Origin: Sternotherus odoratus
Lineage: Eukaryota; Chordata; Testudines; Kinosternidae
DNA: 64,000 bases
Direction of reading: 5' to 3'
NCBI GenBank assembly: GCA_032164245.1
Contig: JAVMKO010000002.1
Location: 89,913,340 to 89,977,339, forward strand
Shown here: positions 1 to 10,220 of the stretch, one piece after another
Layout: the number at the start of each line of letters is the position of its first letter
Numbering within the stretch: position 1 is the stretch's first letter
Notes under the pieces: model-generated
The model's input: the letters and a program-made list of their open reading frames with translations, nothing else
Told to the model about the DNA's origin: nothing
Databases searched by the model: none
Made by a program: the position numbers and the translations under genes

Positions 1-3000
1 AAAATGGGAGTAAATTAAGGTTGTGTTCATATTTGTTTTACTTTGAAATTTTAACATTCTTTTTAAATTTTGAAGGTTTTTGTAGGTAAGGCTCCCTACC
101 TGCCTGCCCTGGCCTCCCGCTGCTCTGGGAAGTGGCTGGCACTACATCCCTGCTGCCCCTCAGAGGGGGTGTGGAGGGCTCTGTGCCTGGGGGTACCTCC
201 CCTGAAGCTCCCATTGGCCACAGTTCCCCGTTCCCAGCCAATGGGAGCTTTGGGGGAGGTATCCACAGGCAAGAGCAGCTTGTGGAGCCTTCTGCTCCCC
301 GTCCCCCAGTGGTGGCAGGGACATGGTGCTGGCTGCTTCCAGAGCAGAGTGGGGCCCCCAGCATCCCGGGGGTGGCAATCTGGGGCTGTAGTGTGCCCAC
401 CCCTAGCCTAAAGCCATGGTTTATGAAGCATAAGTGCAGAGCAATTCAAAGATCATAATGTTCTCCCACATATAGGGAACTAAAGAATATTCAGGGTAAG
501 TCATTCACACACTTGTACAAACAAGAGAACTTCTTCAACCCAGAAGCAAACTGGAACCAGCTCTATCCATGAAGACCTAACTAGAATGTAACTGCCTCTC
601 TCTAAAGTAGGGACAAACACTCATTTTCTCCACTAGACTGCTCTCAAACTCCTGACATGGAGGTTTTAAACTTTCACAGTATGGAGATCACATTTCTGTT
701 GAGATGTAGGTCACTTCCAGATACCAAACTTAGGCTCCAGTCCTGCAACTTGCTCTGCAAGGGCAGACACTTATTTTCCAGCCTACAAAAGTCAATGGTG
801 CATGGGTTTGACTGCAGTTTAGGTTTTTAGGATTGGAGCCTAAGGCTATGTCTACACTATGCAGCTTTTTGTAACATGGCTGTGTCACTACAGCTATGCT
901 GCTAAAAGGCATGCACTGTACCTGTTTGTTGGCAGACAAGAGCTCTCCTGCTGACAAATCATGAATACAAACAAAGGCAGGAGTTCCTGAATTGGAGGAA
1001 AGTAAAGAGAAATTGGTAAACAAACTGATAGTTTTCAGACTTAAAAGGTGGTCATCAAAGTTAATTGAAACAGTGGCAGAACACAAGAAATTGTAAAAAT
1101 GCAGATTTCTATTAGTTTCCAACAAGCTATAATGCTGGGAAAAAAATCTTAAGTAGCATGCAACTTAGCAGGTTAGTCTTGTGTTCCTAGCCATAACTTT
1201 AGCTAGACCCTGGGGAGGTCCAAAAATATAACAACCTTTTGGTGTTTGCAGTTAAACTCAGATAATTAAGCTTGTATTAATATTCAAAATGAATTTAAAC
1301 CATTCAGATCTGGTATTTTTCTATATGCTGGTTTGTCATTTTTACTGACCTTTGATCTTGCATATCTTTTTATAGTTACTTCTATTATGTTAAGGTATAT
1401 ATGACTAACGTGCACTCAGTTTCTGGTCTCTCTACTCAAAATGATTAGTCCCTTAGTTTAAGTAATCTCTGCCATTTCAATAGGGGAAAACTTACTCAGA
1501 GTAGGGATATCAGAATATGACTGAGTGCAATCTAAATAAGTGCAAATTCTATTTTATTGAACAAATTACATGTATAAAGTCAAACCATGTATTCACTCTA
1601 AAATATGATACACATGGTATGTATGATTAGCTGATACACAGCATCTACCTGTTAGAAAATAATTCTGAATTTTGTCACTAATTCCTATAAACATTTATAA
1701 CATCTGGGATATTTAAAAGAAGAATGTAGGTAAGTGAATAAAAATGATCAGACCAAGTGAAACTAATTAAGGTAAAGGAAGTGATGAAAAGGAGAGGCTT
1801 CATGAGTACAGCGGGAAGGTTTAGGCAGTAGTAATCACAAGACAAGTCAGAAAAGCATGAAGAGAACACTTGTGCAGATAAGTTTCTCCATTCCTCATTA
1901 CACATACTTCTTTCTTTATGGCATAACACTTCTTCTGATCTGTCTGTATAATAGTTCTTCTCTTATACCCATAGCCATTCACTGTTCCTAGCAATGATTT
2001 GTTTCCCTAGACTTTTACTTCTGCTGAGACCAGAAATGAGTGTTTGAAAAAGAAGTGATTAGACAGGAGCTAGTCTCAGGGAAGTAGGTAACTGGCTAGC
2101 TGGGTGCATAGACACATGGGCTGTGCAGGCAATCAGGGATCCAGTTATCTAACAGAACTGACTATTTTCCATTCAGATTTTGTTTTTCCCTAAGACACTC
2201 AAAATAGTATTTCAGGAATTGAGAAGGACCTTTCATAATATGCCAGACTCTTCTAAATGGAAGGCTGTAGTGAGCACTGATTTAACTCTAAATGACAATG
2301 CTTCACATACAATTTTAATCAAAATCACTTGATACCTAGAGAGGACACTTTACGGACTCCTAGTCAATCTTTTCCCCAAAGAAACTGGATATTCTTTTTC
2401 AAAAGAAAGTGAAAGGCATGTGACATAAAAAGCTGAATTAATGCATCATAACTTTTGAAAATGAGATTCTTAAAAACACTTAATGACTATCTCAGTAAGG
2501 TAGTGAGTGCAGTGCAGCACTGCCTCTTCCTGAAGGCTTTGTGGCATGCCAATCTAATTCCTGGAGATTCCAGGACAATCCTGAAGAGTTAGCAACCCTG
2601 GTCATGTAAGTGTCAGATTTTGGCCTTACAGACAAAGATATGAGAAACCTGAATAGAGAACCTATCAAGTGCTAGTGCCACCCAACCTTTTTAAACAATC
2701 TTCTACCCTGCCTCAATTTTCATTTATCAAACTGTATAAACGTTGAGGGGTGTAAACATTCAAAGATGCTTTAAAATCAGTTATAACAGACTCATCTGGT
2801 CTGCTTAACACTTATGTCCCATTTTCTTAATTATTCAACAGGGACTAAATGCAACATGAATGACTGCATTAGAGTTACAGCAAATGTGAATGGCCTGACC
2901 CTGCAGTCATTATACAGGACGACACTCAGCGACATCTAAATTCTGTTTCTAAAGCTATAATGATGCCTTCTGAATACAGACCTGCCCATTCTCTATTCTC

Positions 3001-4285
3001 TCACCAACATAAGCAGCAATGAAGAAAATGGAAGCCACTTTAAGACAAGGTATATAATTGCAAAATAGCAGATTTTATTTGTCTTAAAACAAAGTGGGTG
3101 CAATACTATTAATTAAAACTGATTTTCACTAAATGATTAATATATGATAGTTCTGTAAATCAAATATTCATGACTGGGAAAGTTTTTTAAAATTAATTAA
3201 ATGGCAAAAATAGGAAAAAAAAATTCCATTTTACTGTATATAAGAAAGTAGTACTGAATGGGTCAATTTGCCTTGGCAAGAATGACAGACTTTTAAAATA
3301 CAGAATCCTGCCTTATTTATTTATTTTTAAAAGGAGGTAATGGTCATTTTGGAAAAAGATGACCCCCTTGCATTTTATAATAAAGAATAAAAAAAATCAA
3401 TAACTCTCTGCTACTATTTGAACTCAAGCACTTTGAAGGTTTCGGCTGTCCCCAAAGTTATTTTGAAAATGTTCTTCGCTTCAGAATAGTTATGAAATTT
3501 TCAACACCTCAACACTCCTGATTGCATTTTGTGATGCAAAATCCCATCCCTAGAGATCATGAGCCACTGGTTGAGAAACACTGCTCTAGCACAATATAAC
3601 TATACAACTTTCCACAGAGAAAATAGTTTCTTCATCAGGGCTGAATGAGCTTACTTAATGTAGTTATATGAGAGCTTTTAATAAATGTATACTTCCTTAA
3701 TATTTACTGATTTTTTTAATCAGTTAGGCATTTGCCAAATATAAAGACTTAGCTATGTTCTCAATGTATTACATTTCCCATTTGCAAAATAATCTTTTCA
3801 TATTAATAATTTAAAACTGCAGTACTGCACTTGTAACACCTGTTTCTTTAATACCACTTAATAGCATAGGACAAAAAAAATGCAGTTTGTTAGTTGCTTT
3901 GGTTTTTGAAAGGTTATGAACGGACAACCCTGGAGACTGGAAACATGTTTTCATGAGACAGGTACAGAATGGAGATCAGAAAGCTTCCCCACATAGTCCC
4001 GTCAATGAGCCAGAACGCGGACCTTATCTTCAGGCACAAAAAAAGTACATTGGTCTCCAGGTTTCTTCAGTCCGTGGTCTCTCTACTAAGACTGCAACAA
4101 GCTCAGAATTATTACCAGTTACAATGTGAACACTTGTCCACTAGAAAGGGACTGAGACCAACTCATTTACACAGACCATTTAACTGCCTTCAGATCATGG
4201 TGACTTGATACAACTTAAAATTAGAAAAAAAATCAATGCTAGTTTCTTAAGCACAACTTTACTTTTTAGAGATCATTTTCTTATA
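1..4285. other. Gene-free flank downstream of ACOT13
   Basis: No exon-like coding stretch was recognised here apart from possible ACOT13 3'UTR near 3.3-4.3 kb. Bases 75-405 are a GC-rich repeat fragment ending in a GCCCACCCCTAG terminus like that of the hAT element at 26071. Bases 842-965 look like a MITE fragment starting AAGGCTATGTCTACACTA. About 3520-3590 carries a hAT-like GGTTGAGAAACACTG end. The rest is AT-rich, featureless sequence. Confidence 0.5.
3316..3325 (-). terminator. Candidate ACOT13 polyadenylation signal
   Basis: Two overlapping AATAAA hexamers (minus strand) lie about 960 bp past the ACOT13 stop codon. Other TTTATT matches exist nearby, for example near 3073, so the true cleavage site cannot be fixed from sequence alone. 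Confidence 0.3.
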
Positions 4286-4442
4286 TTAATCTCCTAGGTA
4301 TTTTGTATGTCTGCCTTGTGCTACAAACTTTCCTGTTGCCTTGTTTGTTACATCCACGCTGGCAAAGGCAAGACGTCTTCCTTGCTTCAAAATCTGAGCA
4401 GTGATCAATATCTCTTCCCCAATCTTAGCAGCAGACATGTAT
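4286..4442 (-). CDS. ACOT13: ACOT13 coding exon 3 (C-terminus)
   Basis: Encodes YMSAAKIGEEILITAQILK and continues to GRHTKYLGD and a TAA stop at 4288-4286. It matches the last third of the hotdog fold in the mammalian enzyme. The acceptor is TTTCATTCAAG|ATACATG. Confidence 0.95.
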
Positions 4443-7400
4443 CTTGAATGAAAAACAAAACAATGGGTTTTTTTTATACAACATGCTACAACAGGGAACA
4501 TTCATCTGTTTAAAATTTTTTGAAGGAGCTCCCAGAGTCAGTTCGCAGTTAAGCCCGTGCACCTTTTCGCAGTTTCTCCTCAGGCGGAGCGCTCACTGAT
4601 GTTCCCACTGAAATTCCATGCATTAGAAAATAATAGAATTTGGACTTTTGAACCTAGCAGTAACTAAGGTAACTAAGAAAGGAGAGTAGCAGAATATGGA
4701 CCCTGGACTTCAGTAATGCAGACTTTGACTCCCTCAGGGAACTCATGGGCAGGATCCCCTGGGAGAATAACACTAAGGGGAGAGGAGTCCAGGAGAGCTG
4801 GCTGTATTTTAAAGAATCCTTATTGAGGTTGCAGGAATAAACCATCCCGATGTGTAGAAAGAATAGAAAATATGGCAGGCGACTAGCTTGGCTTAACAGT
4901 GAAAACCTTGCTGATCTTACATGCAAAAAAGAAGCTTATAAGAAGTGGAAAATTGGGCAAATGACCAGGAAGGAATATAAAAATGTTGCTCAGGCTTGCA
5001 GAAGTGAAATCAGGAAGGCCAAATCACACCTGGAGTTGCAGCTAGCAAGGGATGGTAAGTGTTACAAGAAGGGTTTCTTCATGTGTGTTAGCAACAAGAA
5101 GAAATTCAAGGAAAGCGTGGGCCCCTTACTGAATGAGGGAGGCAAACTAGTGACAGAGGATGTGGAAAAAGAACATGTACTCAATGCTTTTTTTGCCTCT
5201 GACTTCATGAATAAGGTTAGCTCCCAGACTACTGCACTGGGCAGCACAGCATGGGGAGAAGATGACCAGCCCTCTGTGGAGAAAGAAGTGGTTCAGGACT
5301 ATTTAGAAAAATTAGACGACCACAAGTCCATGGGGCCAGATGCGCTGCATCCGAAGGTGCTAAAGGAGCTGGCAGATGTGATTGCAGAGCCTTTGGTTAT
5401 TATCTTTGAAAACTCACGACAATCGGGGGAGGTCCCGGATGACTGGAAAAAGACAATCTAGATCTAGATTTAGGTTGGGTATTCGGAAAAACTTTGGTGA
5501 AGCACTGGAATGGGTTACCTAGGGAGGTGGTAGAATCTTCTTCCTTAGAGGTTTTTAAGATCAGGCTTGACAAAGCCCTGGATGGGATGATTTAGTTGGA
5601 GTTAGTCCTGCTTTAAGCAGGGGGTTGGACTAGATGACCTCCTGAGGTCCCTTCCAACCCTGATATTCTAGGATTCTAAGGCATTAAATCAAACGTAATA
5701 AAAAAGGGAGCTTAAAGAACATTTGACTGCCTCAGACTAGTGTCTCAAACACGTGATGATATTCCTAAACTGAGTTTATTAGAAGTTGTTCTTTCAGAAT
5801 AGACTGCAGTTTGTCACCAAAGTGGTAGCTAGATCATGGAAGAGAAACTTAACAGAATCCAGATCCTGTTAGTAGAACACATCAAACATTAAGATTTAAT
5901 ATTTGACAGTAAGCATGTTCAATACATACGTAATGTTCATATCCACACTGACCCCAGGCACTCCTCTTTCTGTGTTCAACAATGCTGCTGTTGACACTAC
6001 GTCTACCAGTGTGGCAGTCAAACCTCCATGCAACGTGCCACCTCTGTTTGTGTGCTCCTCCTCTATTTTCATTTCACAAACAACCTTTGCAGGAGTTGCA
6101 GAAAGAACTGTCATCTGAACAAACAGGACAGAGGAACAAAATCCTGTTACTTCAAAATATCAATAAGGAAAAACATCCAGACAAGTGCAAGTCTAGTGAC
6201 TGCTCTCAAAGTAAACAGATCAACTTGAAAGTAAATCTTGATTCCGTTTTTAGACTAACAAGAAGAGAAAAATAAAGGATTAAAACATTATGGTTTAAGT
6301 GTCAATTCAGATGTTTCTATAAATCTCCAGTTGCAAATTCTTTCCCTAGGGAAATATATACCTCCTATAAAAACATATGTACACTGTATGCAGTGTTGGG
6401 GTGGCCATGTCGGTTCCCTGATATTGGAAAGACAAGATGGGTGAGTAATATCTTTTACTGGACTAACTTCACCTAAAGAAGAGCTAAAACTTGTCTTTTT
6501 CACCAACAAGAGTTGGTTCAATAAAAGATATTACCTCACCCATCTTGTGTCTCAAATACGCACACAGTTTATTGTAATCACTTTGAGCTTTCAGTTGTCG
6601 TTTGAGACAAACTCGACTGAACTCTATTAAAAACGGAAAGTTGAGTTGTCTGACTTTATACCTGGCATAAAGCTAATGGAAAGTTACTACTGTTTGCTTT
6701 GATTTTTTCCCCCATGACATTGTTGGCTAAGCACAGTTGTGTAGCCTCTTGTTGACAATGAAAATCAGCAACATATGAATAATCCTTAAAGTGAAGCAAT
6801 GTCAATTAATATTTAAATAATGGAACTAAATCAATATTTTGAAAGGAATATTTTGAAATGTTAGCCCAACATATTCAGGGCTTCACCATGGGAAAATCTA
6901 CTAGTATAATTACACTTGTATAACTCCCTATGTTGAACTCTTATTCTGAGAATAAAAATGCCCACATGGGAAAGTATTGATAACTATAGCAGAATAATTA
7001 TGTGGGTAAATTTCCACATGCAGACAAGCACCAAGAGGCTAGTTAATTGATTCAAATGCCTAGAAGTTGTTACTCTGCAGCATTTAAAATACATTCCCCT
7101 AATTCCAGTTAGAACAACTGAAAGTTTTGCATATTTAAACGTGAGAACAATGGACATAGGGTGCCCCACAAAACTGGGAAAAGTAGAGTTTCCATAACTA
7201 CATTCATCCCTGCAAAAGTATTTTTGAAATAGATCATTCAAAGTGACTTTAGGATGAAATGTCATAGAGGTGGAAATACTAAGTTATTTCAGTAAGAGAT
7301 TCTTACTATACATTTGGAAGTTAGTAATATTTTACTAAAGATGGCATATGCATGTCGTGTTTTTGAGGAATACATTCATAACATTATCAGTTCACTACTG

Positions 7401-9640
7401 ATTGGTATCACTGAAATATTTTTTTTAAAACCCTAAAATGGAGTCCGCGAGTATGTCTGTATCAGACACATTACAGTGTGCAGGTGCACCAAAGTAGAGA
7501 AGACATTTAACTACAGCAACTGAAGTACTCTAGTTCTTTTGTTGCTGTAGTAAATCCACCTCTCTGAGACAGAGAGCAGTTAAATTGACAGAATTTTTTC
7601 CCCATCAATCTAGCGCTGTCTACACTGGGAATTAGGCTGGTTTAACAATGTCTCTTGGAGTGTGATTTTTTAACACCTCTGACCTGGCATCAGCCACTGC
7701 TATAAAGCCCCCAAAACAGAGAGAGATTATAGCTATTGTGAAATAACATTTTTAACAACCTCTCCTGTGTTATCGCCCAGTCTGTTAAAATATAGTATGG
7801 AGAGGGGAAGAATACCGATTATTAATCTGAACAATCCAAACCATACATCACTCCTGACCTTTACAAAAGCCTCAGGGAACATCATCTTTTGGAAAGTCAG
7901 GGTTCTAGAAAAAGAATTTTACTTTCAGTACAAATGTGCGATAGAGGCATAAATACAAATTCTGAATATCAGGAGTTTAGAAAGTCAGGATTCTATCTAA
8001 ACATTTAATACATCCCATCCCTCTTTTCTGTGTACTGACCAATCAGGACTAGATCCTGCAAACCCTTATTCACAAGAGTAGGTCTAAAAATGTATCTCAT
8101 CCCACTGAATTCTCATGCAAGGAAGCAGTCCTCATGTGAGAGCTTGGGGGATCATACTCTTTGGCCTTGATTTTGCAATTGCATCTCCTAGAATGAACAG
8201 CCCCCTACTACAACTCTACGAATTTAAACTGAGAAGATCCAACTGAGATTTAAATTTGTAAGCCTCTCAAGACAGTGACTGTGTGCTGGATATATATAGG
8301 CTTAGAACAGTGGTTTTCAACCTTTTTCCATTAGCAGACCTCTAAAAAATTTCTAATGAAGGTAAAGACCCCTTTAGAAATCTCAAGAATCAGAGAGGTA
8401 GCCGTGTTAGTCTGGAATAGCAGAGTTAACAAAGTCCTGTGGCACCTTAAAGACTAACTATAAAGTTTTGAAGCATAAGCTTTCGTGGGCTAATACCCAC
8501 TTCGTCGGATGCAAGCAGTGGAAGTTTCCAGGGGCAGGTATAGAAAAGTAGGCAAGAACCAGGTAGGAGGTAACAAGGTTAGTCCAATTAGGCTGAACCA
8601 GCTTGTTATCTCCAATCAGGGAGGGTGGGTTATTCTTCTAGCAGTTGAATAGGGGGTGTGAGAGGAGAAGCTATTTTTGTAATTAGCAAGCCACTCAAGG
8701 TCTTTGTTCAGTCCAAGATTGATTGTGTTAAATTTGCAAATGAATTGCAGCTCTGCAAGAATCAGAGAGGTACCCTGTTTCCCCGAAAGTAAGACATCCC
8801 CCGAAAATAAGACGTACTTCCAGTTTTGCCTCTCGCTGTAATATAATGTAATGTAATTTTGGGAGCAAAAATTAATATAAGACACTGTCTTATTTTCGGG
8901 GAAACACGGTAGTCGTGTTAGTCTGGAATAGCAGAGGTAACAAAGTCCTGTGGCACCTTAAAGACTAACTATAAAGTTGAAAGCTTATGCTTCAAAACTT
9001 TATAGTTAGTCTTTAAGGTGCCACAGGACTTTGTTACCTTAGAAATCTCAGAGATAGTCTGCAGACCACAGATTTTAAAACACTGTTCTATGATAATTCC
9101 AACCTTTCACTGACTGCTTACACATAGTCTATGGGCCATAGATTGAAAACCATTGATTTAGATGGAATGGATTTTTACTGATAAATTATTTCCATCCATA
9201 ATCATCAAAATTTACAAATAAGTAAAGCAAGAAAAATGCTGCTAGAGAATTTAGAGTATGATTTCAGGTTATTTACCTTCCACACGTTGACATGTTTTGT
9301 TGACATGTGCTTTAACTTTTTGAATCTCAACAGCTACATTAAATAATCAGTTTAACCGCCCCCATAATTTCCCACTACTGTGAAAATTTAAACATAGAAA
9401 GATGCTTTAAAAGATACTTGATATTATCCATCAAAATTATACCAAAAAATAATCAAATTCTGCCAAACTTACATATCTATATCTTTGACACATAGTCTGC
9501 TGACACACTTCAGAACATGAGCGATGCAGGGCCCAGCGTCAATCCTACCTACCTACCTTACTTAACACCCGATCAAAGTTGGATGAGTTCAGCAGGGTTT
9601 TCATCATCTCCCGGAAGGAGTGGATCGTGAGGGAGCCCAT
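4286..9640 (-). CDS. ACOT13: Acyl-CoA thioesterase 13 (hotdog-fold), whole gene, three coding exons
   Basis: ACOT13 hydrolyses medium- and long-chain fatty acyl-CoA to free acid and CoA; in mammals it works as a hotdog-fold homotetramer associated with mitochondria. The coding exons are 9640-9557, 6114-5930 and 4442-4286 on the minus strand. They join in frame (84 + 185 + 157 nt) into 141 residues plus TAA, against 140 in human. Donors read AAG|GTAGGT and AC|GTATGT; acceptors read TTCAG|ATG and TCAAG|ATAC. The hotdog signature HTN...GTLHGGLTATLVD lies at about residues 49-66, and GVSVDMNITY follows at about 82-91. The four residues assigned to catalysis in the human enzyme (Asn, Gly, Asp, Ser) all appear, here as N51, G58, D66 and S84. 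The protein ends in NKATGKFVAQGRHTKYLGD. The gene is head to head with TDP2. Identity is very secure because the sequence aligns with the mammalian protein along its length. Introns hold CR1 and Penelope-type insertions. Confidence 0.96.
4660..5680 (+). mobile_element. CR1 LINE copy with a large internal deletion
   Basis: From 4850 to 5461 the plus strand encodes the CR1 ORF2 linker between endonuclease and reverse transcriptase. It includes the conserved stretch PDALHPKVLKELADVIAEPL and ends GEVPDDWKK. At about 5455-5475 the sequence jumps directly to the CR1 3' end ([17 protein letters not shown] coding, then the 3'UTR), finishing at TATTCTAGGATTCTA. Most of the reverse transcriptase is therefore missing. 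The copy lies in ACOT13 intron 2, opposite in sense to the gene. It is dead and 5'-truncated. Confidence 0.88.
5930..6114 (-). CDS. ACOT13: ACOT13 coding exon 2 (hotdog core)
   Basis: Reads MTVLSATPAKVVCEMKIEEE, then the conserved HTN and LHGGLTATLVD segments, and ends within NIT(Y). The acceptor has a T-rich tract ending TTTGTTCAG. The donor AC|GTATGT was chosen over the later TAT|GTATTG because only the first restores ITYMS with exon 3. Confidence 0.95.
6390..6555. mobile_element. Penelope-type terminal repeat, family 2, fold-back copy
   Basis: The left part begins GCAGTGTTGGGGTGGCCATG and runs through a GACAAGATGGGTGAGTAATA motif. The right part repeats it in reverse complement, ending ATTACCTCACCCATCTTGTG. 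The inner segment carries AAGAAGAGCT, as does the copy at 19990-20124. No target-site duplication was found. Assignment to Penelope elements rests on the shared terminal box and fold-back layout of the copies at 8.4, 25 and 43 kb. Confidence 0.55.
8386..9038 (-). mobile_element. 5'-truncated Penelope-like retroelement with inverted and direct terminal repeats
   Basis: Read on the minus strand, the order is: a partial inverted terminal repeat, a direct terminal repeat (split by a mariner-type MITE), the C-terminal end of the ORF, a 3'UTR, and a second terminal repeat ending ACACGGCTACCTCTCTGATT. The ORF end at 8616-8757 reads LAELQFICKFNTINLGLNKD, a C-terminal motif I associate with Penelope elements. 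A 12-bp target-site duplication, TTAGAAATCTCA, flanks the composite at 8374-8385 and 9039-9050. Reverse transcriptase and endonuclease are missing from this copy. Confidence 0.75.
8773..8909. mobile_element. Mariner-type MITE nested in the Penelope copy
   Basis: A 137-bp element with 23-bp terminal inverted repeats: left CCCTGTTTCCCCGAAAGTAA, right (reverse complement) CCGTGTTTCCCCGAAAATAA. It is flanked by a TA duplication (8771-8772 and 8910-8911) and interrupts the motif GAGGTAGCCGTGTTAG. TA target sites are typical of Tc1/mariner elements. It is far too short to encode a transposase. Confidence 0.8.
9557..9640 (-). CDS. ACOT13: ACOT13 coding exon 1
   Basis: Encodes 28 residues beginning MGSLTIHSFREMMKTLLN and ending SNFDRVLSK, matching the N-terminal helix of the mammalian protein (human ends NFERVLGK). 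The ATG is the only plausible start: it opens the reading frame that splices in phase 0 to exon 2. The donor is followed by repeated GTAGG units (GTAGGTAGGTAGG), so neighbouring GT sites exist, but only the first keeps phase with exon 2. Confidence 0.92.
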
Positions 9641-9992
9641 GGTTTAAAGACCGGTTGCGACGTCCTTGCTCCCGGAGAGACCGGCTGGGCAGAGTCCCCT
9701 GGCACTGGGAGCAACCAGTCCAGTGAGTCCCGTGGGGCTGGAAGCAGCTGCAGCAACAAGAGGCAGGGTGACCTCCAGCACGAGAAGGGGGCCGGCCCCG
9801 CCCCGATTCACCACGTTCCACGGGTCGAACGTTCGCGGCCCCGGCTCCCACCTTCACGTAGGTCACGCCCACGCCCCCACGCCGGGCTCGCGGCACCCCG
9901 TGGGGCGGGGCTGGAGCTCGCTGCTCGGAACGTGGGTCCGTTAGCAGGGCCGCTGGGATTGGGTAAGCGCTGCGCAGGCGCATTGCTGCGGG

Positions 9993-10220
9993 GTGTCCGG
10001 TGGAGGCAGGACGGGAGCGGCGCGGCCGCTAGAGCAGTGGCCCCAGGAGGAGCCGGTGCCCGAGGAGGAGGAGGAGGAGGAGGCGGCGGCGGAGGCCGAG
10101 GCCGAGGCCGCGCCCCTGGCGAAGCGCCGGAAGCTCCTGTGCGACGAGTTCGCCTCCATCACCAGCAGCGACCCGGCCCTGGCGCGCGGGTACCTGGCGG
10201 ACAGCGACTGGCACATGCAG
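9993..10220 (+). CDS. TDP2: TDP2 coding exon 1 (start codon unclear)
   Basis: The frame runs from a TAG at 9942-9944 without another stop through a Glu-rich run and [12 protein letters not shown] to DWHMQ, where CAG|GTAGGG is the donor. Human has KKRRLLCVEFAS and DWEME at the same places. No ATG exists in this frame after the stop, nor in any plus-strand frame close by. GTG at 9993 (followed by TCC GGT) sits where an initiator would be expected and is used as a provisional start. Confidence 0.8.

Larger units (their letters stand above)
8307..9090. mobile_element. hAT-like MITE split by a Penelope insertion
   Basis: The left end reads CAGTGGTTTTCAACC and the right end is its imperfect reverse complement, TTTTAAAACACTG. 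CAGTGGTTYTCAA is a terminus typical of hAT MITEs. The element is interrupted at TTAGAAATCTCA, which is duplicated on both sides of the composite at 8386-9038. No clean 8-bp host duplication was found for the outer element. Confidence 0.5.

Noticed and set aside
4850..5461. Intact host gene of 203 codons
   Set aside because: The sequence is the CR1 ORF2 linker and ends at a deletion junction.
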